A stretch of DNA of 28,883 nucleotides from a virus. The stretch is from the IMG/VR virus record IMGVR_UViG_3300015199_000015, positions 1 to 28,883 of that record; one strand, written 5' to 3'. The first letter of the stretch is position 1. Each line of letters opens with the position of its first letter. Shown piece by piece: positions 8,378 to 17,107 of the stretch. A program made the position numbers and the translations under genes. The notes beneath the pieces are model-generated. The model was not told the origin of the DNA, did no database searches, and saw only the letters and a program-made list of their open reading frames with translations.

Positions 8378-9039
8378 TGTTCGACCTTAGTCAAGTTCTT
8401 ACCGGCTCCTATATTCGAACCATCGCCGGCATCCGTGACCTCGGCGAGCTGATAGCCGCTTACGTAGGACATCCCGAGGGTGGCACCGTCGCTACGGTGG
8501 CTCCTGATCGGTCTGATATCTACGTCAAGATCATAGACGCCATATCGGACGCCCCCATTATCGGTCGACTGTTCACGCCGCTCAATATCATGTTTCGGCT
8601 GCCGCTGAACAACGACAACGTAATGATCGCGAGAGGGCAAGACACCCACGGGCCAGGCGCACCACTGGTGTTGCACGGCATGGGGGGTATGGCCAACATC
8701 GTACCACCGTGGCTCGACGCGAACAACTCCGGGATCTATCTCTCGGAAGGGTTCCACATCGAATCCACCAAAGACAAGATCATTATCACGTCCAACTCAA
8801 GCGGGACACCGGCGACGGTAACGCTCAACAAAGACGGGACGATCGTGCTTAACGGTGGGAACCTCCAGATAGCGAGATCTACGGATCCGCTTCAGCTCGG
8901 CGTGTTAAGCGCCGCATTAGCGGGCGGAGTGGTCAATTTAACGTATACCCCGACCGGTGGTGGTCCGGTTATCGGTCCGCTGCCTGCCGTACTTCTATCA
9001 GGAACCATCGCATCCGGTAATCCTACGATCAAAGGCTAA
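8377..9039 (+). CDS. Baseplate central spike protein, gpV / Mu gp45-like
   Basis: The 220-residue product has the arrangement of membrane-piercing spikes. A small OB-like N-terminal region (about 35-110) is followed by a repetitive beta-helix-prone part (GFHIESTKDKIIITSNSSGTPATVTLNKDGTIVLNGGNLQI), typical of the gpV/gp45 shaft. The C-terminal Gly/Pro/Thr-rich segment probably forms the tip or its cap. I do not see the HxH iron-binding motif that ends P2 and phi92 spikes, so the tip may differ or be completed by another protein. Position after the hub supports the call. The start overlaps the hub stop as TAATG. Confidence 0.8.
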   Translation: MFDLSQVLTGSYIRTIAGIRDLGELIAAYVGHPEGGTVATVAPDRSDIYVKIIDAISDAPIIGRLFTPLNIMFRLPLNNDNVMIARGQDTHGPGAPLVLHGMGGMANIVPPWLDANNSGIYLSEGFHIESTKDKIIITSNSSGTPATVTLNKDGTIVLNGGNLQIARSTDPLQLGVLSAALAGGVVNLTYTPTGGGPVIGPLPAVLLSGTIASGNPTIKG

Positions 9040-9041
9040 CC

Positions 9042-10112
9042 ATGTCGGACCCGGATATCTTTATCATTCAGGAAGCGATTCCGAACGGTAAGCGGATCGA
9101 ACTACTTGACACTGATATGCCTTTCGGGCGCCCGCGTGAAGTCGCCGCGTTTCAGTCCGGAGGCGAGCTAACGATTGCACAGAACGGGATTTATAATCCT
9201 GGTTCCGATCGTCCAGTTATTCAGATCATGCAACCCCGCGAGCGCCCGCTCATTATCAAGGGCGCTTTTCGCGATCGTATCTACCGCGGTCCGGGTGGTT
9301 TCGCAGCACAAGGCGACGCATCAAACCACGCGCGATTCATGCGGGACGCCATCGAAGAAATTCGTCGCCGCGGCAACTATCTAAATATCACGTGGCGGAA
9401 CGATACCCGTCAAGGCGTGCTGGTAGAAACTACCTTCAGCGAAGAAGGTAAGAACGACATAGCCTACGAGCTAAAGTTCTTTATCACCACGCCGGCGAAC
9501 GCTCCTGGAATCACTCAGGCAGCTGGCATGGTTCCCGTCGCCAGCCTCCAAGATCTTGAAGCGAAAATGGCGTCGGATGTGTCGCAGCTTAGAGCTAAAA
9601 TGTTGACGCTTTACATCTCAGCGATCATATCGACGGCTATCAGCTCGAGCTGGGACGCGCTATCCGCATCTCTCGACGTCGTCGGCATCACTACCACGGC
9701 GCTGGAGAAAGCCTCTTCGTCTCCTCAGCGACTAATGTATAAAGTGAACGCAGTCGTCGCCTCCGCTACGTCGGTGCAGACGCAAATCAATAACTTTAAA
9801 TTGATTCTAGACGCCACTCGAGCAGATGCCGCGATGATTACCGGGTCAGCCGACGCGTACGTGCTGTTCTGGCAGTCGGTCTATACGACCGAAGCGATGT
9901 TAGATCAGTTGCAATATGCGATGTGGGTTATGAAGTCCCAAGCATATGCGATGCTGCGCTCCTCCACTAGACTCTACCGGGTTCAGCCGTTCGATACGCT
10001 CGAATCAATCGCGCAATCGCAGCTAGGGTCAAGCGCCAGATCACAGGATCTAGGAGTGCGGCAAGATCAGCTCGTAGTAGGGAATTATATCCGCATCCCC
10101 CAGGCCTCTTAG
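9042..10112 (+). CDS. LysM-domain baseplate / tail hub-associated protein
   Basis: The 356-residue product ends in a LysM-like domain (about residues 310-353) with LYRVQPFDTLESIAQSQLG and a closing LVVGNYIRIP, matching 'Y.V..GDTL..IA..~~G....~..L..G..I.IP'. The N-terminal 150 residues resemble tail proteins of the Mu N / XkdP kind (PFGRPREVAAFQSGGELTI). The middle is helical. LysM binds glycan in cell-wall enzymes, but in myovirus baseplates such domains often serve as structural links of the hub to the wedges. Its place between spike and gp25-like genes fits a baseplate role. LysM assignment is good; the rest is inference. Confidence 0.75.
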   Translation: MSDPDIFIIQEAIPNGKRIELLDTDMPFGRPREVAAFQSGGELTIAQNGIYNPGSDRPVIQIMQPRERPLIIKGAFRDRIYRGPGGFAAQGDASNHARFMRDAIEEIRRRGNYLNITWRNDTRQGVLVETTFSEEGKNDIAYELKFFITTPANAPGITQAAGMVPVASLQDLEAKMASDVSQLRAKMLTLYISAIISTAISSSWDALSASLDVVGITTTALEKASSSPQRLMYKVNAVVASATSVQTQINNFKLILDATRADAAMITGSADAYVLFWQSVYTTEAMLDQLQYAMWVMKSQAYAMLRSSTRLYRVQPFDTLESIAQSQLGSSARSQDLGVRQDQLVVGNYIRIPQAS

Positions 10113-10114
10113 CC

Positions 10115-10120
10115 AGGAGG
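10115..10120 (+). promoter_or_regulatory. Strong Shine-Dalgarno AGGAGG that fixes a GTG start
   Basis: AGGAGG lies seven bases before GTG at 10128, an ideal spacing. It supports GTG as the true start of the gp25-like gene, which has no nearby upstream ATG in frame. Confidence 0.85.
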
Positions 10121-10127
10121 CTAGCAC

Positions 10128-10817
10128 GTGGCTATCCTAAATCTATTTTCACGCTCGCCTTGGCGAGTGACGTTAATCCAAGATGTTGTACCGTCGCTTG
10201 TCCTCACTGACTACGTGTTTACTCGACAAGATTCCGCTCCCACTTCGGTTGTCGTTAATTACGCTTTTCTGGTCGGTCCTACGAGTGTTGAGCTCTCTTT
10301 AAGCGAGGCCATGATCCCGGGTGTCGCTTACACCCTCTCGCTTCCCAACGGACCAGGCGCGCCGACTGCGAACCTAGCGTATACGCTCCCTCTGAACCTT
10401 TCGCCTATCCCGGCGGTAGGAGCGGAAGATCCAGAAGCGGAAACCTACGGCGTTGACATTGACTGGCTGGCAGATAACTTCGTCGGCAACGGCGACACTC
10501 CGGTGATTCGTGGCCGCGCTTGCGTGGTGAACGATCTGCAGAGCCTCGCGCTAATCAACCCAGGCGAGATATTCCACCGTCCGGATGCGGGCGCAGGCAT
10601 GAAGTTACGAGTTAACTCCCCAAACCAACAAAACGAGGTTAGCAAAGCGACGGCTGCGCTAAAGCGCGAATGGTCGCGGGATCCTCGGGTGCGTCAAAAC
10701 GGGGTCTCAATCAAGGCGGATCTTTCTACAGTCGGAACGCTCAGCATTAGCGGCACGGTGCAGACCATCGCAATCGACGAGCCTCTAAACTTTAAAGTTC
10801 CAGGCGGGGGCTCTTAA
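10128..10817 (+). CDS. gp25/gpW-like baseplate wedge protein with Ig-like N-terminal domain
   Basis: The product is 229 residues and starts at GTG. From about residue 105 on it has the gp25/gpW pattern: DLQSLALINPGEIFHRPDAGAG followed by a helix ending in EWSRDPRVRQNGV and beta strands. Typical family members are only 100-140 residues. The extra N-terminal 100 residues (TSVVVNYAFLVGPTSVELSLSEAM...YTLSLPN) resemble a bacterial Ig-like domain of the SbsA type, an unusual fusion that may decorate the baseplate rim. The gene precedes baseplate J, as W precedes J in P2. The wedge call is good; the Ig-like call is moderate. Confidence 0.75.
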   Translation: MAILNLFSRSPWRVTLIQDVVPSLVLTDYVFTRQDSAPTSVVVNYAFLVGPTSVELSLSEAMIPGVAYTLSLPNGPGAPTANLAYTLPLNLSPIPAVGAEDPEAETYGVDIDWLADNFVGNGDTPVIRGRACVVNDLQSLALINPGEIFHRPDAGAGMKLRVNSPNQQNEVSKATAALKREWSRDPRVRQNGVSIKADLSTVGTLSISGTVQTIAIDEPLNFKVPGGGS

Positions 10818-12043
10818 TGGCGACTGAACTACCTACCCCGTCCGAGACGGCGACGATCGCACAGCAGAAGCTTCGATCGTTGCTCGATCCGGGTGGCACC
10901 GGAGCGGTCAACTTATCGTCCGGTTCGCGCAATGACATCATGATCTCCGTGATGGGTGCGTTAATCAACCGGGTCAACACCTACGTCGCGGATCGCGTCT
11001 CGGCTCGAACGTTGTCGACGGCTACGGGCGACGATCTTGATGCGCTCGCTACTGACGTGTTCCAGGATGCGAGAAAGCCTGCAGTCGCCGCTACTGGCAA
11101 CTTGAACCTCGTCCGCACCGGTACCGCCGTCACGGTCATTCCGAACGGCACTAGGTTCGCTGTTCCCGCTACAAGCTCGACCCCCGGCATATTCTACATA
11201 GCCACGCAAGACGTCTCCGTCCCCATCAACCAGCTCACCGCATACGTCCCAGTAGTGTGCACGCAAACCGGCCTGATCGGTAACGCGACTTATGCGACCG
11301 TTACCTCGATCGCTGATTCGCTTGTCGATACTACCTGGACAATCGCCCCTCCTCCCGTTCCACTTCCCAATCCCAACACTTATCTCCCGATGGCGGGTGG
11401 CGCGGAGCTCGAGACCGACGACCAGCTACGCGCTCGTTTGCAGGCCTCTGCCTACGACGACAGCAAAAAGCGCGGGACCAAAAAGGCGATCCAAATCGGA
11501 GCGCTACAGGTTCCCGGTGTCGCCTCGAACGGCGTCACGGTAATCGAACCGGGTGACGGCACCGTCCTGGTTTATGTGGGAGATGCTTCGTATAATCTTT
11601 CTGCCGCTCTGCAGGCTGCTGTCCTCGCGAACCTCGAAAACTGGCGAGCGTTTGGAGTGCCGTGCATCGTTAAACCGTACGCGGTTAACACGCTCAATCT
11701 CGTCGCTAACATTTATATGAGTAAGCCGCTCAGTAACTACAACCTCCAGACGATTTTGACTCAAGCGAATACCAACCTAAACAATTATTTTTCTAACCGC
11801 CCACGTCCCGACGAAGTGTATGGTGGGGCGATTATCTCCGCGCTGTGTGCGGCTCATCCTGAAGTGCAGACTGCGGCGATCATCACGTTTACCAATCAGA
11901 ACGCAGCGGGAGTGCAACCCGATTCGACGTTCAATATTAAACACAGCACCGATGCTCTAGCGGGCGTCGCTTCTGCTCTCCCTCGGTACGTTATCAATAA
12001 CACGTCGCTAGTTCTAGCGATCCTCCCTCCCCTTACTACGTAG
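10817..12043 (+). CDS. Baseplate J-like protein (P2 gpJ / Mu gp47 family)
   Basis: The 408-residue product has classic J features. The N-terminal helical part (LLDPGGTGAVNLSSGSRND, then ATGDDLDALATDVF) matches the usual 'G..L..la...g..R' region. The middle has a beta segment beginning VIPNGTRFAVPA, the 'i~~Gt.f.' signature. Next comes ELETDDQLRARLQASAYD, matching 'ET.~~~R.R~' of the family, and a C-terminal ferredoxin-like domain (VLVYVGDASYNLSAAL...NLENWRAFGVPCIVKP). J forms the baseplate wedge with W and I. The start overlaps the previous stop as TAATG and has a G-rich site at 10806-10810. Confidence 0.88.
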   Translation: MATELPTPSETATIAQQKLRSLLDPGGTGAVNLSSGSRNDIMISVMGALINRVNTYVADRVSARTLSTATGDDLDALATDVFQDARKPAVAATGNLNLVRTGTAVTVIPNGTRFAVPATSSTPGIFYIATQDVSVPINQLTAYVPVVCTQTGLIGNATYATVTSIADSLVDTTWTIAPPPVPLPNPNTYLPMAGGAELETDDQLRARLQASAYDDSKKRGTKKAIQIGALQVPGVASNGVTVIEPGDGTVLVYVGDASYNLSAALQAAVLANLENWRAFGVPCIVKPYAVNTLNLVANIYMSKPLSNYNLQTILTQANTNLNNYFSNRPRPDEVYGGAIISALCAAHPEVQTAAIITFTNQNAAGVQPDSTFNIKHSTDALAGVASALPRYVINNTSLVLAILPPLTT

Positions 12044-12050
12044 GTCAACC

Positions 12051-12581
12051 GTGCCTGTAGCTTACCCCGGTACTAACCTCACTCAGGACGTTAGCGATGC
12101 GCCGTATGGCGGAGCTCCGGCCAATCGCTGGGGCACTCCCGCGCGGCAATATGTTGACGGGTTGCTCCAGTTTCTGGGCAAGGCCTACCTTAAATATTTG
12201 CGGGTGGAGTACCTTACACACGCGGTCATTCTTTCAAGTAACTGCAACGTAGGCGACGTGGCTGTATTCGACACGGGTCACTTCGTCGCCGCCTCCGGTT
12301 ACTGGGCTCGTAATGCCATCGCCGCATCGGGTGGAGCTACTAACGCGCTGGTCTGGGGAGTGTTTATCGAGGCAGGCTCCGTAGGGGCTCGAGTGAGAGT
12401 GGCCACGCACGGGGTGCTTTCACCGGCGATTACTGGGCTCGGTTTGCAGCCAGCGGGTACGCCTTTAGGGGTCGATTTTGTCCTAGGCAAGCTCCGCGTG
12501 GCTATTAACGGCGATCCGATCGTTGGCTACACAGATATCCAAGGCAACGCGCTGCTTTTGGCTCCCGGTCACCTGCTCTAA
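12051..12581 (+). CDS. Unknown baseplate-locus protein between J and I genes
   Basis: The 176-residue product starts at GTG, seven bases after the J stop. I do not recognise it. Residues 60-175 look all-beta with repeated Gly/Val/Ala motifs (CNVGDVAVFDTGHFVAASGYW and VGARVRVATHGVLSPAI), similar in feel to small trimeric decoration folds. It has no signal, no membrane segment and no obvious catalytic residues. Neither P2 nor Mu has a gene between J and I/gp48, so this is an insertion in the wedge operon. A baseplate decoration or fibre-attachment protein is a fair guess. The stop is immediately followed by the next ATG. Confidence 0.65.
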   Translation: MPVAYPGTNLTQDVSDAPYGGAPANRWGTPARQYVDGLLQFLGKAYLKYLRVEYLTHAVILSSNCNVGDVAVFDTGHFVAASGYWARNAIAASGGATNALVWGVFIEAGSVGARVRVATHGVLSPAITGLGLQPAGTPLGVDFVLGKLRVAINGDPIVGYTDIQGNALLLAPGHLL

Positions 12582-14093
12582 ATGATCCTCCCTATCGACG
12601 ACACTATTGCGCTAGATCCTAGCGACGACGGTCCGTTGGTCACGGATAGGAGCGAACGGGCTGCGCCTACTCTCCAGGATCTGCAGCGCTTGCTCCCAGC
12701 GTTCACCAGAGGCGGCACGAGCGCACTGCGTGACGCCTGGCTGCAAGTGTTTGGGCAGATGGCTGCGACCATGCAGGCGCGCTATGGCTTCGTCCTAGAG
12801 GCTCAGGAAAGCCCCCGCTTCGCTGAGGGTGTTTGGCTCGATATGTTCGGCAACCTCCTAGGTAAACCTAGGACGGCAAATGAGTCTGATTTGGACTACA
12901 GGGCTAGACTTTTAATCCCAGTCGATATCGTTAGCCCTACGGCCATCAAGACGGCAATCAATAACGCTTTGACCCAGTTTCTGCCCAATTTCACCGGGTC
13001 GATTATCTACAATGAGCCCGGGATTGATATGGCTCACGTTGCGCCAGCTACAACGTCCGATCCTATCATAATCAACGGCGCTCAGCAGTGGACGAATCCC
13101 CCCGCTAACCTCCTAATAGCCATCCAAGGCGCTACAGCAGCGACGTCTATCAGTTACGTGGTAGTCTCTCGCAACGTGCTAGGCACGTCGCAGGCTACGA
13201 CGGTTGTCACTACCACCGTGGCCCCCGCGACGCTTACCGCTGCGAATAACGTGATCCTTTCTTGGAAAGCTTCCCCGGGGGCGGTTTCCTATGACGTCTA
13301 TAGGACTGTGACGGCTGGGCTACCCGCGTCGGTGGGTTTGATTGGCAACACTACTGCGACCAGCTTCACCGATACAGGGCTAGCGGGCGACGCCAGCATA
13401 GCGCCCGTTGCGAACACTACCGGACAAGTCCCGGTGTGGTCCTCTTGGACTCAACCAGCCGTGCCCATCCCAGCGCAACCGTTCGAAGCCGGAACGATCC
13501 AGCTTTCTAACGGTTCGGCGACGGTGGTAGGCACGGGCACCGCGTTTTCGACTAACTGGGTCGGCAAAACCATCGGCACGGGCACCGCATGGTGGGGGAT
13601 TGTTCAGAGCGTCACCAGCAACGTCGCGATGCAATTAGTTAACCCCGCGACGATTACGACGGCCGCTTCGCAATTCACCATCACCCCAGGCATATATCGT
13701 GGGGTCAATTTTCGTTTGTGGGCAACCTATCCCGATATCGCTCCGCGTAAAGTGGGGGCGTTTGTGGTGCCTGTCAACTCGCCAGAGTTTTGGATTATCG
13801 TTCCCGGCGCGATTGGTGATGATTCGTTAACGCCCCGCTGTGAAAAGCTGGTGTTAAATCCGTCGGGTGTCGATATCGGGCAGCAATACGATCCGCAAGA
13901 CTTTCTCGAAGGCTTGGCGGGCCAAGCGACGACGAATCAGACGGTGATTGCTCCCAGTCCTACACCGTCGGGATATATACCAGGTGCTGTTGATTCCCTA
14001 CTCGACAGAATACGGGGCGAAGTGGAACGTCGCCGAGCGGGCGGGGTTCTGTGGTCTTACATTTCTGATCTTCCTTCCGGTTCATCCTTCTAA
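12582..14093 (+). CDS. Tail protein I / Mu gp48-like, with inserted FN3-like domain
   Basis: The 503-residue product begins with a gp48/gpI-like region (residues 20-135): helices, then GVWLDMFGNLLGKPR, ESDLDYRARLL and SPTAIKTAINNAL. Residues about 180-275 look like a fibronectin type III domain (ILSWKASPGAVSYDVYR ... FTDTGL). Residues about 305-370 carry a strand-rich stretch of the 'IQLSNGSATVVGTGTAFSTNWVGK' type found in phage fibres and necks. P2 gpI is about 175 residues, so this is a much enlarged version with domains inserted before the C-terminus. FN3-like domains in phages are thought to bind surface sugars weakly. It follows the preceding stop without a gap. Confidence 0.72.
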   Translation: MILPIDDTIALDPSDDGPLVTDRSERAAPTLQDLQRLLPAFTRGGTSALRDAWLQVFGQMAATMQARYGFVLEAQESPRFAEGVWLDMFGNLLGKPRTANESDLDYRARLLIPVDIVSPTAIKTAINNALTQFLPNFTGSIIYNEPGIDMAHVAPATTSDPIIINGAQQWTNPPANLLIAIQGATAATSISYVVVSRNVLGTSQATTVVTTTVAPATLTAANNVILSWKASPGAVSYDVYRTVTAGLPASVGLIGNTTATSFTDTGLAGDASIAPVANTTGQVPVWSSWTQPAVPIPAQPFEAGTIQLSNGSATVVGTGTAFSTNWVGKTIGTGTAWWGIVQSVTSNVAMQLVNPATITTAASQFTITPGIYRGVNFRLWATYPDIAPRKVGAFVVPVNSPEFWIIVPGAIGDDSLTPRCEKLVLNPSGVDIGQQYDPQDFLEGLAGQATTNQTVIAPSPTPSGYIPGAVDSLLDRIRGEVERRRAGGVLWSYISDLPSGSSF

Positions 14094-14111
14094 CACTTAG
14101 AGGCAATTTAT

Positions 14112-15287
14112 ATGTCTGGAACTCGCCCCATTTGGAACGATGGGCAAGGTAATACCACCCCCGATCTTCAGCGTATGTCGGATACGTTGGCCGGGATGGA
14201 CGATCGATCACTCGAGGTTTTGTGCACTCCTCCCAACGTGTCGACGGGAAAATCTATTGTTCTTTTAACTGAGGATAACAACGGTTTCTACAGTTTATCG
14301 GGAACTAACAACGCGCGATTGTTGGTTTATCCCTCAGCTACTTTAGGGGCTCTTAGTGTTCTCCCTTGCACTCTTATGGCGGGAGCTGCAAACAACACGC
14401 AGATCGCTCTTGCGGGATCTATTTATTCAACAGTCTCTACAGGCCTAATCGCTAGTAATTCCTCTGGGTCTACCCGTTACGATCTGCTATACGCGACTTT
14501 GACCCGTGGCGTCACGGTTACCGGATCGCGTAAAATCAAATCAGTAGTGGACTCTTCTGTCAGTGCGCAGACGGTTAACCTCGCCGACGCGCCAAACGTG
14601 ACGCTGCAGATTATTCAAGGCGTATCCGGTACAACTCCCCTCGCGAGTCTTCCAGCGGATACGGCTACCGCTTACAATTTTGGTCTCGCTATGGTCACCG
14701 TTACCAACGGTTACACATCCGGTAGCGCTATCAGCGCTGGAGTCTCGGCGGGCGGCACGACTTTTATTTCTCAGCTTTGGTCTGGCGGGTTTATTCAGCC
14801 GTCTCGGTATCGCTCGCTGCGGATGGGTTCGCTCGTAAACAAAGCCCCAGGTACTACGGGGAAGCCGACCATGCCATTGTCGGATCGCTGGTGTGCCTCT
14901 TATCGATTGGTTTGCCCGGTCAAAATCACAGGGACGAATCAGGTCGTGACTTTGGACGATTCGATCAACTGGTCCTCGCGCATGCTAGGAATCCGAGCGT
15001 TCCGCGCGGGCGCTTTGACGAATACGGCCGTGGTCGGTCTCGAGTACCCGGCCAGCTATCCTAACGGGATCAATGGCGTGTCTTTCTACATCCCGACTTG
15101 GTTTGCCGTCGGCGCCGCGACCGTTTCGGACTTAGTAGCGCAAGGCGGTAACGGTTACTGGACCTTTTCGCTCGGTGCTGCGAGCTCGCTCGTCGCCACG
15201 TATGGAACCCAAGCGCTAGCGTCGGGCACCGGAGTATCCGACCAATGGTGGTTTGATATCGATTACACCGACCGGATGATTTTCTAA
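14112..15287 (+). CDS. Baseplate-proximal tail fibre / adhesin protein
   Basis: The 391-residue product is Ser/Thr/Gly-rich and predicted beta. A short N-terminal segment (RPIWNDGQGNTTPDLQRMSDTLAGMDDRSL) looks like an attachment domain, followed by repeated strands. A segment near residue 120 (SGSTRYDLLYATLTRG) matches a pattern common in phage fibre and baseplate proteins ('.~R.DLvy.t....'). The C-terminus ends in an aromatic, acidic stretch (WWFDIDYTDRMIF). It is placed between tail protein I and the paralogous fibre genes, where P2 has gpH. It differs in sequence from those paralogues. GAGG at 14100-14103 is the ribosome site. Confidence 0.65.
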   Translation: MSGTRPIWNDGQGNTTPDLQRMSDTLAGMDDRSLEVLCTPPNVSTGKSIVLLTEDNNGFYSLSGTNNARLLVYPSATLGALSVLPCTLMAGAANNTQIALAGSIYSTVSTGLIASNSSGSTRYDLLYATLTRGVTVTGSRKIKSVVDSSVSAQTVNLADAPNVTLQIIQGVSGTTPLASLPADTATAYNFGLAMVTVTNGYTSGSAISAGVSAGGTTFISQLWSGGFIQPSRYRSLRMGSLVNKAPGTTGKPTMPLSDRWCASYRLVCPVKITGTNQVVTLDDSINWSSRMLGIRAFRAGALTNTAVVGLEYPASYPNGINGVSFYIPTWFAVGAATVSDLVAQGGNGYWTFSLGAASSLVATYGTQALASGTGVSDQWWFDIDYTDRMIF

Positions 15288-15291
15288 GCAC

Positions 15292-17106
15292 TTGGCCGCT
15301 ACAGTCGTCGTTAAAACCGCCAACGGGACCGCGATAAGCGTCAACGGCATCATCATTGACCCTACTAACGCGAGTCCCGGTAACGCCCTAGTATTCTCCG
15401 GGGGGCAATTTGTGCCTGGAGCGGGCGGAGGTGGCGGCGTTACCCAAGCCTACCAGACCGTTCAAGCAAATCTCACCCCGCGCACTCAGCGCAACATAAT
15501 CAACTTCCAGACTCGCTTTACCGCCGTCGATAACGCAGGCAATTTCTCGACTGATATCGATTTGGCAGCCACGGGTGTCGGCGCGGGAACGTACACATCC
15601 GTTACCGTCGACGCTTACGGCAGAGTCACGGGCGGAACTAACCCTGCCGGGTCTACCACGCTAGGAAATGCCTACGCCACAGGCGGCGCGGGTGGTGGCG
15701 TTATCGGGCTGACAGCGTCGGGTGGCGGGCTAATCGTTCGAGACAACGCTACCCCGATCGCAGCGACTCTCTTAGGAGCACAAAACTCGGCAGGATCGGT
15801 CAAATATCTAGACGTAACCGCGTCCGGTGCCTACGCCCCAAATTACTGGGGTGCTATGGTCACGGTAACTTTTTCTAACACGCCGACTTTTACCGTCGCT
15901 AGCGGCGAGACTCAGACGATCACCCTTACCGGAAACGTGACCAGTTACACGGTCACCAACGGCACAGGTGCAGGTCAGCTTCTTACGCTCATCTGGGTTC
16001 AGGACGCTTCTGGCTCGCGTACCTTGGCGGCCCCTCCTGGTAACGTCAAGCTTGCGGGAGGAGCCTTCACACTTTCGACAGCGGTTAATTCTCGCGACTC
16101 GATTACGTTTCGATGGGACTCTGTCGCGTCGGTGTGGCAAGAAATTGGGCGTGGTTTAGCTACGTCCCCAGTTAGCGCCACGTCGCTGCAGACCGCGTAC
16201 AACGGCGGCAACACTGTTGCAATCGTCGCCGGTACTGATATCACTCTCACACTGAGCGACATTCGCCAGACCACGTCAAACCCTGTGTTGACGGTTCAAA
16301 ACCCGACAGCAGCAACAGCCGGCATCACAGTACAAAACTCCCCGGCTTTACGGTTTTACGGGGCGGCATGGAATAGCACCGCAGTCGCGAGTCAAAACAC
16401 ATGGTGGTCGATTTTCTGTCGTCCTAATACCGTCGCCGGACCTATTTACAGCGATCTCGTGTTTTTCGCATCCCCCATAGGTGCGCCACAGGTTGAAGCC
16501 TTTAAGCTCGCTTACGATGGCGCCGGGACTACGGCAATGCGATCTACCCAAGGAACGCTGTCGTTTAACAATAATCAAGACACGGGAATTATAGCAGCAA
16601 CGAATCAGCTGCAAATGCAGGTTAGCGGATCGCCGCGAGTTTATCTTGATACGACTGGCATGTGGCCGTTTTATCTCACGCACCTTTGCGGATCGGCTAC
16701 CAACTATTGGCAGCAAGTCAACTCAAAACACTACGTTTCGCAAGGGACGGCGCCCTCCATCGCCGTAGGAACGGCGGCGCAATTGGGCACCGGTCCAAGT
16801 GCGGCCCTTTCCGGTACCGACACGGCGGGAGTTATCACTATCACCACCGGAACCGCGGTGAGCACCCCTACTTTGGGAGTCGTTTATGTTCTCGCGACCA
16901 TTACATTTAACACACCATTCGGCGCCGCACCGCAATCGATAATGATAAATCCAGCGAATGATAACGCAAGTAAGATCTATGCTTTAGGATCTGTAGCATT
17001 TTCCAACAACGATACGACTACGACCACTTGGAAACTTAGTTGGGGCGGCAACACGGGGTTAGCGAACAGCACTGTGTATAAGTTCCAATATATCGTGATT
17101 GGTTAA
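15292..17106 (+). CDS. Tail fibre paralogue A
   Basis: The 604-residue product starts at TTG (15292). The rare start is supported because its first residues align with the ATG-started paralogue at 18548 (KTANGTAISVNGIIIDPT versus KTAQGTAISVNGVVIDPT). The order is: N-terminal anchor (1-35), Gly linker (GAGGGGG), a strand module with GTYTSVTVDAYGRVTGG, a 'VIRDNATPIAATLLGAQNSAG' type module, a VWQEIGRG module, then a C-terminal module from 16183 shared with both other fibre genes. It ends in a hydrophobic YKFQYIVIG. It probably forms trimeric fibres that recognise the host surface. There is no clear ribosome site, so translation may be coupled to the upstream gene. Confidence 0.8.
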   Translation: MAATVVVKTANGTAISVNGIIIDPTNASPGNALVFSGGQFVPGAGGGGGVTQAYQTVQANLTPRTQRNIINFQTRFTAVDNAGNFSTDIDLAATGVGAGTYTSVTVDAYGRVTGGTNPAGSTTLGNAYATGGAGGGVIGLTASGGGLIVRDNATPIAATLLGAQNSAGSVKYLDVTASGAYAPNYWGAMVTVTFSNTPTFTVASGETQTITLTGNVTSYTVTNGTGAGQLLTLIWVQDASGSRTLAAPPGNVKLAGGAFTLSTAVNSRDSITFRWDSVASVWQEIGRGLATSPVSATSLQTAYNGGNTVAIVAGTDITLTLSDIRQTTSNPVLTVQNPTAATAGITVQNSPALRFYGAAWNSTAVASQNTWWSIFCRPNTVAGPIYSDLVFFASPIGAPQVEAFKLAYDGAGTTAMRSTQGTLSFNNNQDTGIIAATNQLQMQVSGSPRVYLDTTGMWPFYLTHLCGSATNYWQQVNSKHYVSQGTAPSIAVGTAAQLGTGPSAALSGTDTAGVITITTGTAVSTPTLGVVYVLATITFNTPFGAAPQSIMINPANDNASKIYALGSVAFSNNDTTTTTWKLSWGGNTGLANSTVYKFQYIVIG

Positions 17107-17107
17107 C

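Noticed and set aside
17099-17107. TTG start for fibre paralogue B
   Set aside because: ATG 17108 is nearer the usual coupled position after the preceding TAA; the TTG adds only three residues.
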